DNA of 19,624 bases from Promethearchaeota archaeon (GTDB taxonomy: Archaea; Asgardarchaeota; Lokiarchaeia; Sigynarchaeales; SOKP01). The stretch lies in the NCBI GenBank assembly GCA_013375495.1, contig JABXKC010000045.1, positions 1 to 19,624 of the forward strand. Direction: 5' to 3'. The translations under genes were made by a program, and so were the position numbers. Of the stretch, positions 6,989 through 12,813 are shown in pieces (the first letter of the stretch is position 1; every line of letters starts with the position of its first letter). The notes under the pieces were generated by a model, which made no database searches, was not told the DNA's origin, and saw only the letters and a program-made list of their open reading frames with translations.

Positions 6989-7020
6989 TCACTTCCTTTC
7001 ACTTATTGATCCAAAAATCT

Positions 7021-7590
7021 CTAATAGCTTATTGCTTTTCTAATTTGATCATAATCATCACGCTTAGGAATATCCTTTAAATAAACCAATGTTGTAGTTA
7101 AATGACGATGGCCTAATAATTTCTGAATTGTCTTTATATTAACTCCAGAATATAATAGATTGCTCGCATAAGTTCTTCTTAAAATATGCGATCCTAATGG
7201 TCCCCCGAAAATACTCTTAGAGAGTGCATTAATTTTGTTTATAATAGAAATTGGCTCGTAGCGTTGAGGGTATTCTTTTCTCTGACTTCTAAAAACATAT
7301 CCTTTTTTTCGTTTCCCAATTAACTGATTTATATTTATAGATAGCATGGAGGAAAGGGGAATTTCTCTCTCGGAACCATATTTAGGGCTAAATTCAATAG
7401 GTTCTGAATTACTTTGAACTAAAATGAGATTATCCTCAAAATTAACCCACTCGATTTTAAGATTACATAGTTCTGAGACTCTCATTCCAGTTTTTAACAT
7501 AGTTTCTATAATTAATTTCGTTTGAGTGTCCGGAGCTGCTTCTATCATTTTACTTTCTTCGGACTTGCTTAATACTTTTTTTTGACTCAT
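7021..7590 (-). CDS. Tyrosine recombinase catalytic domain (C-terminal half, no core-binding domain)
   Basis: A 189-aa protein comprising only the catalytic domain, with all expected residues: R37 in TGMRVSEL, K70 in the beta hairpin (SPKYGSEREIPL), HILR (H135, R138) in GSHILRRTYAS, H161 in LLGHRHLTTT, and nucleophile Y170 in TLVYLKD. Normal integrases of this type have about 90-100 further N-terminal residues; these are absent, and an in-frame stop lies three codons upstream of the ATG. The missing domain is exactly what remains at 873-1150 on the opposite strand. The start region carries an A8 tract (7576-7583 on the complement) matching the A9 tract at the end of the N-terminal half. It is 14 bp downstream of the HNH gene. 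Catalytic-only recombinases can retain some activity, so it may still be functional or be a broken remnant. Confidence 0.88.
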   Translation of the reverse strand: MSQKKVLSKSEESKMIEAAPDTQTKLIIETMLKTGMRVSELCNLKIEWVNFEDNLILVQSNSEPIEFSPKYGSEREIPLSSMLSININQLIGKRKKGYVFRSQRKEYPQRYEPISIINKINALSKSIFGGPLGSHILRRTYASNLLYSGVNIKTIQKLLGHRHLTTTLVYLKDIPKRDDYDQIRKAISY

Positions 7591-7604
7591 TCTACTCTAA
7601 TTCT

Positions 7605-7901
7605 CTAATAATGTATATGTGGTTTGTAAGGGAATTTCCATTTTTTTGAAGTATATAGTAATAAATGAATGGCATTATGGCAATGATCACATAAGTCGAT
7701 TAGATTTTCTTCATTACTTAAACCATTAGGGATTATATGATGTATTTTTTTAGACGCGTAGTTCTTGCATAACTCACAAACATTATTACTTCTAGTTTTT
7801 ATTTTTTGGGAGATATCTGAATTGATGTTTTCCTTTTGCTTAGTTCTATCTAAATCTTCAGGAATATCAACGATTAATTTTTTAAAAAGTTCAACATTCA
7901 T
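7605..7901 (-). CDS. Small HNH endonuclease-like protein
   Basis: A 98-aa protein. Residues 1-36 are charged and helical. The HNH zinc-finger nuclease fold follows: CELC (about 42-45), KKIHHIIP (HH pair), then NLIDLCDHCHNAIH with the second Cys pair and the final His. This gives the C-x2-C...HH...C-x2-C-x3-H layout of the HNH family, which cuts DNA using a single metal ion. The gene starts at ATG 7901 and ends 14 bp before the integrase catalytic half, so the two form an operon. Small HNH proteins occur in phages (packaging, nicking) and as homing or restriction enzymes. The role here is unknown, but cutting within a mobile element is likely. Confidence 0.85.
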   Translation of the reverse strand: MNVELFKKLIVDIPEDLDRTKQKENINSDISQKIKTRSNNVCELCKNYASKKIHHIIPNGLSNEENLIDLCDHCHNAIHLLLYTSKKWKFPYKPHIHY

Positions 7902-8116
7902 TTTCTTTTTTAATAAGAAATCTTCATAACTTTATTTTAATTTATTTTTTATTCTCAATATAAAATATGAGTTGGTTGGTTTTTCAATTTTTAACTCATT
8001 AACATTTCATATAGAAAAGTTAATAACTAAAAATCATCTTGAATATAAAAATAAAAGTTCCAGAATATTTTCCCATTAATAATTCCGTAAAAAATATTTT
8101 TTACAGCCGTAAACAA

Positions 8117-8136
8117 TCTACCTATTCTTGAGTAGG
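8117..8136. promoter_or_regulatory. Operator-like imperfect palindrome, copy 1
   Basis: TCTACCTATTCTTGAGTAGG shares TCTACC and TTGAGTAG, in the same register, with the site at 8208-8227, 91 bp away. The symmetry CTAC/GTAG is retained, but the centre is less perfect. Confidence 0.5.
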
Positions 8137-8207
8137 ATAATCTTAATTGGAATTGGGATCATTCTTATAATCTCGAGAGTAGAAAACCTAAAGACATCTT
8201 TTTCGTG

Positions 8208-8227
8208 TCTACCCAATATTGAGTAGA
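8208..8227. promoter_or_regulatory. Operator-like palindrome, copy 2, abutting a TATA box
   Basis: TCTACCCAATATTGAGTAGA is self-complementary except for one symmetric base pair. It is followed directly by TTTAAATA (8228-8235), so a bound dimeric regulator would overlap the BRE/TATA region and block transcription of the ORF at 8262. Confidence 0.6.
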
Positions 8228-8235
8228 TTTAAATA
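8228..8235 (+). promoter_or_regulatory. TATA box of the 39-aa ORF
   Basis: TTTAAATA lies about 30 bp before ATG 8262, the classic archaeal distance for a leaderless transcript, and next to the operator palindrome. Confidence 0.55.
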
Positions 8236-8261
8236 TTACCTGAAGAATATATTAATTGGCC

Positions 8262-8381
8262 ATGGTTTATTCCTCCACGAATAAAAGAAAACTACAGGAA
8301 CCTCTTTTTTTAACGATTTACGGTGTTTATTTGTATAGGATTTTTGTTAAAGGAAGAAAAAATAATGAGATATTAGATTAG
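8262..8381 (+). CDS. Leaderless 39-aa micro-protein
   Basis: Read directly from the sequence: it begins MVYSSTNKRKLQEPLFLTIY, and a short GVYLYRIF stretch and a basic GRKNNEILD tail complete it. No family recognised. Support comes from context: a TATA box at the right distance, a strong palindromic operator touching that box, and a stop that overlaps the stop of the convergent 8378-8542 gene by the 4 bp TTAG. A small regulated protein (repressor-like, anti-defence or toxin) would fit such a promoter, but no function can be read from the sequence. Confidence 0.45.
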   Translation: MVYSSTNKRKLQEPLFLTIYGVYLYRIFVKGRKNNEILD

Positions 8382-8542
8382 AAATGATCTTCCTTTATGA
8401 GTGCCATTAATATTTGATTCTCAGTAAGTTGATGTACTTCTGCTCCCAGAAATATTTCTTTAGAGTAAATGTTATATTTATATAAGATAACTGCTTCTGG
8501 TTCAAATTTCTGCAATTTTTCAATTAAATCTTTAACTTTCAT
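8378..8542 (-). CDS. Small phage-type protein (54 aa)
   Basis: The minus-strand frame from ATG 8542 starts MKVKDLIEKLQKFEPEAVIL, which matches the opening of a widespread family of tiny phage and mobile-element proteins of unknown function (MTVKELIEKLQKFDPDAEV-like). The remainder (YNIYSKEIFLGAEVHQL, then NQILMALIKEDHF) continues as strand and helix. A TATA-like AATATTTAG lies about 30 bp upstream of the start. It ends tail-to-tail with the 39-aa ORF with a 4-bp overlap. Confidence 0.6.
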   Translation of the reverse strand: MKVKDLIEKLQKFEPEAVILYKYNIYSKEIFLGAEVHQLTENQILMALIKEDHF

Positions 8543-8742
8543 GTAAATAAATTAGAAAGGAGTATCTAAATATTTGATTATAAATTTCTGCTGTATTTTT
8601 GCATCACTAAATTTTCAGGAAGAATTTAATAATTTTCAATCTTCAATATCGAGAAAAAAGAGTAAAAATTCGTCTTTTTTTGAGCGTTATTGTTGATTTT
8701 TGGGTAAACATTTAAATAACTACTTATCTCTTAATTTAATTA

Positions 8743-8898
8743 ATGATGTCAATGGAGATCAATACTCAAATGAAAATTGCTGAGGAATTTCTAGCAATAA
8801 AGAATATATTTGAGAAAATTGGGTTTGAGATAGTTGGTACCAAAACCGTTAACGAAGATAGAATTTTCGCGGTTAAAAAAAAGAAAAAGAAAAATTAG
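8743..8898 (+). CDS. Small 51-aa protein
   Basis: Begins MMSMEINTQMKIAEEFLAIK and continues with an amphipathic helix (NIFEKIGFEIVGTK), a strand (EDRIFAV) and a run of six lysines at the end. Not recognised. CATTTAAATA (8710-8719) is a good TATA box about 28 bp before the ATG, supporting a leaderless gene. The start could also be the ATG at 8746 or 8752. It overlaps the convergent 8895-9089 gene by the 4 bp TTAG, repeating the arrangement of the previous pair. Confidence 0.5.
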   Translation: MMSMEINTQMKIAEEFLAIKNIFEKIGFEIVGTKTVNEDRIFAVKKKKKKN

Positions 8899-9089
8899 GG
8901 AGTAATTGTTACTTGCTGAATTACTTGATTTGGAATAAAATCAATTTTTTTACCTTCTTCTCCACAAATTAACACTCCTGAATTTATGAACTTATATTTT
9001 ACATTTTCTAAAACTGTATTTGGCCTTCGAGGAGAACCTCCAGACCCTACCATATAAAATTCGACTTTTGATGCATTTTCCCATTCCAA
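8895..9089 (-). CDS. Small beta-rich protein (64 aa), TTG start
   Basis: The start is TTG at 9089, supported by GAGGTGA on the minus strand (complement of 9097-9103) seven bases upstream. The sequence alternates short strands: KVEFYMVGSGG, NTVLENVKYKFI, SGVLICGEEGKKIDFIP, QVIQQVTITP. This resembles a small five-strand beta barrel (Sm/SH3-like), but no family can be named. It faces the TIR gene divergently across a 231-bp intergenic region, so the two might be regulated together. Confidence 0.6.
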   Translation of the reverse strand: MEWENASKVEFYMVGSGGSPRRPNTVLENVKYKFINSGVLICGEEGKKIDFIPNQVIQQVTITP

Positions 9090-9197
9090 TATAATTTCAC
9101 CTCTTTATATTTATTATAAAAATAGAATTCCAACTTTATAAAACTACGAAATTCAATTCTCAAATTTCTTGTTTGATTTTGTATTTTTTCATTTTTA

Positions 9198-9272
9198 TAA
9201 AGACTTAAATCTATGTTTTTTCATTATATTAATACCAAAATTAGCGACAAAATAGAATACGCAAAATACTTG
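9198..9272 (+). promoter_or_regulatory. Promoter/leader of the TIR gene (copy 2) with vestigial start
   Basis: 9198-9242 matches 3983-4027 without gaps. Beyond it, TTGAAATTTAAGAAATAA (9270-9287) corresponds to the first codons of the DNRLRE gene (ATGAAATCTAAAAATAAT), but has a TTG start and a stop after five codons. The true TIR start lies 51 bp further on. Confidence 0.45.
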
Positions 9273-9320
9273 AAATTTAAGAAATAACCTAAGAATATTG
9301 ATAAGAAGGTGTAATTATTT

Positions 9321-9821
9321 ATGGTAAAAAGAGTTAAAGTCTTTATATCTCACAGCGCAAAAGATGTTAAGCTTGTGGATAATTTAGTTAAATTCCTTGA
9401 GGGTTTTGATATTGACGCATATATAGCAGAAAGGGATTATAAAATTGGTAGATCTTTATCTCAAAAAATCCGTCAGAACATAGATACAAGCGATTATTTC
9501 TTAGTTGTATATACTATTAATGGAAAAGATTCTAATTTTGTTAATCAAGAAATTGGATATTGGATTGATAAAAAAAGGGATAGCGATTTTATTCCTTTTG
9601 TTGAAGAGGGATTAAATCCAGGTGGTTTTTTAAGTGGTGTTGAATACATTCAATTTAATCCCCTAAATCCAAATTTGGGACATACTAGTGTGGAAAAATA
9701 TATTACCCAAACTACGAAAATGAAGGAAGATCAAGCTTTTAATAATGTTATTGGCGGTTTAGGAATATTAGCATTTATTGTTTTAGTAGGTTATGGCCTT
9801 TATAGATTATTTAAAGAATGA
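9321..9821 (+). CDS. Membrane-anchored TIR-domain protein
   Basis: A 166-aa protein. Residues 5-130 are a TIR domain: VKVFISHSAKDVKLVDNLVKFLE (first strand, BB-region), IDAYIAERDYKIGRSLSQKI, DYFLVVYTING, and SNFVNQEIGYW, in which E77 sits at the position of the catalytic glutamate of NAD-cleaving TIR enzymes. Residues about 142-162 (NNVIGGLGILAFIVLVGYGLY) are a single transmembrane helix near the C-terminus followed by a basic RLFKE, so the TIR domain faces the cytosol as a tail-anchored protein. GAAGGTG (9305-9311) is a good Shine-Dalgarno for ATG 9321. Prokaryotic TIR proteins often act in antiviral defence by depleting NAD or making cyclic ADP-ribose signals. There is no recognised partner (Argonaute, Thoeris) adjacent. 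It lies close to the right end of the element. Confidence 0.85.
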   Translation: MVKRVKVFISHSAKDVKLVDNLVKFLEGFDIDAYIAERDYKIGRSLSQKIRQNIDTSDYFLVVYTINGKDSNFVNQEIGYWIDKKRDSDFIPFVEEGLNPGGFLSGVEYIQFNPLNPNLGHTSVEKYITQTTKMKEDQAFNNVIGGLGILAFIVLVGYGLYRLFKE

Positions 9822-10350
9822 AATAATTATCCTTTCTGACATTAACTAGTTCATTAGTTTCATTATAATCTCTCCTGAAGATCAAAATTTTTTATAGCCA
9901 TATTTTTTGATTGGACCCGGAAGAACTTAAGAATTAAAAATGATCGTTAAATTACTGATTTCGTTAATGAAAAGTTCAGAATTGATCAAAATTAATAACT
10001 TTCGAAATTTCTAGCGCTTATCTAGTCTCCCCTAATAACTCTAATTTTACCTTATTTTTTAATCATGATCTCTCTCGACAAAATATATAAATAAAATTAT
10101 CTCTAGTGAACATTTGATTTTGCACTGGGACTAAATGTAATTTCCGCTAATAGATTTTTTTTGTCGATATTGTTTCTTGCCGACAATATTCGCGCTCACT
10201 ACCGCTGAGGTCCTTTAAATAGATCTTCCAAAATGACCAATTATTTTTTTCTATCAACTTTATTGCAAGACGAAAATTCTCCAATGGAAATTATGGGGTT
10301 TCAAATTTGATAAGGCTTAGTTTATGAGATACTTCCCCCGACATTATCAT
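9822..10350. other. 529-bp gene-free stretch at the right end of the element
   Basis: No ORF above about 25 codons looks real. A G+C-richer patch (about 10160-10215) contains overlapping inverted repeats: TTGTCG (10162-10166 region) with CGACAA (10181-10186), and ATATTGT (10167-10173) with ACAATAT (10183-10189). On the minus strand a TTTAAA lies upstream of it, so a small RNA is conceivable, but nothing identifies one. Confidence 0.35.
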
Positions 10351-11613
10351 TTAGGGTAAAACATATTCTCTTCCGTAAGTTTTATCAGTGAAAATATAGA
10401 TTGTATCTTCTCCGTTACCAATTATATCTCCTTTCACATGTAATTTTATGTTAATCTTATGCTTTGCGGTGCCTTGTGGAGTTTTGTCTACCAATTTACC
10501 ATTGTAGAATATTTGTTCAGCCACTTGATGCAAGTAAGTGTCTGTCTTTTTACCCATTATAATAATATCGTCGTTTTTCGTTAAATAACCATTGTTTAGA
10601 GAAATAATTGCATAGTTTTCTTTAGGATTATATTCCTCAACTACCCCCAATCTTATATATCTAAAATGCGATAAATTTGCAGGTGATTTATGCTGATGAT
10701 CTTCTTCTGTTACTCTCTTAAAGTAAAATCCTGGTGTAAATCCACGATTGTACACTTTTTTCAATTCTGTTACCCATTTACCTGCTTTTTTATTTGTAAA
10801 TGTACCCTCATAGTACGCTTCAATTGCTTCGCGATAGGTTTTCGTAACAATTTCTACATAATGTGGGTGTCGCATTCTACCTTCAATTTTAAATGCATCA
10901 ACCTTAGCTCCTATAAGTTGAGGTATATAGGCAATTGTACACAGATCCCTTGAATTCATAAATCGCTCTCCATCATAAAGATATTCGGTTCCAGATTCTT
11001 CTCTTACCCACCACCTTCTTCTACACGGCTGAATGCAACTTCCCCGATTCGCAGATTTTTCCTCTGTCCCACAAATATCTTGAGAAAAATAGCACCTACC
11101 ACTAATAGAAGCACACATTGCTCCATGTATAAATACTTCTACTTCAGCTTTACGTAAATTTCTTTTTATTTCTTTTATTTTTTCTAATGATAATTCTCTT
11201 GCTAGAATTATCCTTTCTGCCCCTAAATTCTCATAATATCTTGCTGATAATGAGTTTGATACATTACATTGGGTAGAAATATGAAACGAAATATCTACCT
11301 CTTTAGCTATTTCTATAGCTGCAATATCATGAAGAATTATGGCGTCAATCCCAACTTCTTTACTTTTTGTTATTATTCTACGGAGTATATCTAATTCATT
11401 ATCGTAGACTAAAATATTTGTAGTTAAATACGCTTTTAAGTTGTTATCATGGCAATATTTGGTGACTCGACCTAAATCTTGTAAGGAAATGTTTTCTGAG
11501 CGCATCCTCATATTAAAATTTTCAATCCCAAAATAAACCGAATCTGCGTACTTAGAAGCTGCTTTGATTGCTTTAAGGTTTTTTGCTGGAGCTAATAATT
11601 CAACATGTGCCAT
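10351..11613 (-). CDS. U32 family peptidase / RNA-hydroxylation-type protein
   Basis: A 420-aa, full-length U32 protein. The N-terminal TIM-barrel part starts HVELLAPAKNLKAIKAA and continues SVYFGIENFNMR. The family signature is VEVFIHGAMCASISGRCYFS (about 158-177), followed by NRGSCIQPCRRRWW (189-202). Cysteines C167, C174, C193 and C225 are plausible iron-sulfur ligands, as in TrhP/RlhA relatives that hydroxylate uridine in tRNA or cytidine in rRNA using prephenate. The C-terminal beta domain runs from about 325. The last ten codons (TYGREYVLP and stop) lie beyond the att repeat at 10379-10393, so they are supplied by the integrated element; the original end survives at 766-813. Whether the modified tail affects activity is unknown. 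Substrate unproven. Confidence 0.9.
   Translation of the reverse strand: MAHVELLAPAKNLKAIKAASKYADSVYFGIENFNMRMRSENISLQDLGRVTKYCHDNNLKAYLTTNILVYDNELDILRRIITKSKEVGIDAIILHDIAAIEIAKEVDISFHISTQCNVSNSLSARYYENLGAERIILARELSLEKIKEIKRNLRKAEVEVFIHGAMCASISGRCYFSQDICGTEEKSANRGSCIQPCRRRWWVREESGTEYLYDGERFMNSRDLCTIAYIPQLIGAKVDAFKIEGRMRHPHYVEIVTKTYREAIEAYYEGTFTNKKAGKWVTELKKVYNRGFTPGFYFKRVTEEDHQHKSPANLSHFRYIRLGVVEEYNPKENYAIISLNNGYLTKNDDIIIMGKKTDTYLHQVAEQIFYNGKLVDKTPQGTAKHKINIKLHVKGDIIGNGEDTIYIFTDKTYGREYVLP
10376..10398 (+). repeat. Right attachment site (attR) inside the U32 gene
   Basis: GTTTTATCAGTGAAA at 10379-10393 is the exact partner of 794-808. On the coding strand it encodes FTDKT, 11 codons before the stop. 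Confidence 0.75.
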
Positions 11614-11729
11614 AATTTATTATGTACTTGTTTACCAAAATAAATTATTCAATTTTAATCATGAAATCATCTCAAGTGTTGTTAAATTAAAAAAATTTAA
11701 GATAAAATGACAATTTTGAATTTTAATTT

Positions 11730-12776
11730 ATGAATGAAGTAGATAAAAGCAAGTTTTTTGTTTGGTTAAAAAGAAGGAAGCGTATTCTAATAGGTATCGC
11801 TACTATTCTATTGCTAATTTTTATGGTTTTCTTTGTCAATTTTCAAAGTTTAGTTGAAAAAGTAATATCTGTTGGCATTGTGGGCTTACTCATCTTTATT
11901 GCTTCCTATACTGTTGCTTTTATTCTTAGAGCATTTAAGTTAAAATTGATATTCAAAGGAATTAATAAAGATGTTACTTATTCCACATCGTTATTTTCTA
12001 TCGGTGCTGCTTTTGTAATAAATGATTTAACTCCTGCAAAATTAGGAGATTTCGCTAAAATACTTATCATTAAAGATAAGGAAAACATTCGGTTGAGTGA
12101 GTCAACAGCCGCAATTGCTATTGAAAGGGTTTTAGATTTAATTTTATTATTTTCTATAAGCTGTTTTGCGTTAATCTATTTATATCTAACGAGTTTCGGA
12201 GGATCTAGCGAAAGACTTATTTTAGGTCAGACTATTCAGTTTTATATAATAATTGGGGCTGTTTTTATTATTGGTATATTTATTCTTTTCTTGTTACTCC
12301 TTTATAAAACAGAAACTATCTTGAAAATTATTAGGAAACTCTCTAAAAAATTAGCACATTATTTAGAACGATTTATAATAAATTTCAAAGAGGGGATGAC
12401 AAATTTTAAGGGCCATAAAAAAGAGTTAATATATATAATTTTACTAGGTTTTCCTACATGGATAATTGATGCTGCAATTGTTATTATCTTTTTCTACCCT
12501 TTAGATGTGAATGTAATTATCCTAATCTTGGCTAAAATCTTAACATTCTTTAGCAAAACATTTCCTATTACTCCTGGTGGTTGGGGCATATCCGAGAATG
12601 TTGGCGCACTCTTTACCTATTTCTTTTATCCTTATTTATTTCTTGATTATGGAGTAATGTTGTCTATTTTTGTAATAGATCACTTATTTAGAAGCGCGTA
12701 TCTTTTGATTTTTGGGGGATATTCTATTTTGCACTATAATATCAAGTTAAAAGAAATTGAACAAATGAAGAAATAA
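11730..12776 (+). CDS. Lysylphosphatidylglycerol synthase-type membrane protein (flippase-like, UPF0104)
   Basis: A 348-aa polytopic protein with about eight hydrophobic segments and no soluble enzyme domain. Family marks are visible in order: NDLTPAKLGDFAKILIIK (99-115), AIAIERVLDLILL (128-140), and FPITPGGWGISENVGALF (278-295). This domain is the membrane half of MprF and occurs alone in archaea beside glycosyltransferases, where it is thought to move lipid-linked intermediates across the membrane. The start at 11730 follows an A/T-rich promoter region shared divergently with the U32 gene. It leads a plus-strand group with a GT2 and a GT-C-like protein, 37 bp from the former, supporting a role in transfer of lipid-linked sugars. 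Confidence 0.85.
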   Translation: MNEVDKSKFFVWLKRRKRILIGIATILLLIFMVFFVNFQSLVEKVISVGIVGLLIFIASYTVAFILRAFKLKLIFKGINKDVTYSTSLFSIGAAFVINDLTPAKLGDFAKILIIKDKENIRLSESTAAIAIERVLDLILLFSISCFALIYLYLTSFGGSSERLILGQTIQFYIIIGAVFIIGIFILFLLLLYKTETILKIIRKLSKKLAHYLERFIINFKEGMTNFKGHKKELIYIILLGFPTWIIDAAIVIIFFYPLDVNVIILILAKILTFFSKTFPITPGGWGISENVGALFTYFFYPYLFLDYGVMLSIFVIDHLFRSAYLLIFGGYSILHYNIKLKEIEQMKK

Positions 12777-12813
12777 CTTAATTTAAACAAAAATTACCAA
12801 ATATTTGATATAA

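Larger units (their letters stand above)
7902..8261. other. 360-bp gene-free regulatory stretch
   Basis: No gene seen between the HNH start and the 39-aa ORF. It contains the two operator-like palindromes described separately (8117-8136, 8208-8227) and the TATA box for the rightward micro-gene, and must also hold the leftward HNH promoter. Confidence 0.5.
809..10393. mobile_element. Putative integrative element inserted in the 3' end of a U32 peptidase gene
   Basis: About 9.6 kb between direct repeats 794-808 and 10379-10393. The right repeat sits in the last codons of the U32 gene, the left next to a displaced homologous 3' end. The interval holds integrase parts, an insertion sequence, a DNA methyltransferase, an HNH protein, wHTH-like and TIR proteins and many small genes, whereas both flanks carry chromosomal metabolic genes. 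Integration at the 3' end of a gene, with the element supplying a new end, is well known for tyrosine-recombinase elements. The integrase is broken into two halves, so the element may no longer be able to excise. No capsid, replication or conjugation gene was recognised, so whether it is virus-, plasmid- or satellite-derived is open. Confidence 0.72.

Noticed and set aside
873..7590. SSV-type partition of the integrase by integration
   Set aside because: That mechanism leaves both halves in the same orientation at the two element ends. Here they face opposite ways and the catalytic half is internal, 2.8 kb from the right att repeat.
9939..10013. 24-codon ATG frame in the right-end gap
   Set aside because: Too short, no promoter or ribosome-binding site, ordinary chance ORF in AT-rich DNA.
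739..10350. tRNA gene as the integration target
   Set aside because: No cloverleaf or T-loop GGTTCRA-like sequence was found near either att repeat; the target is the U32 coding end.
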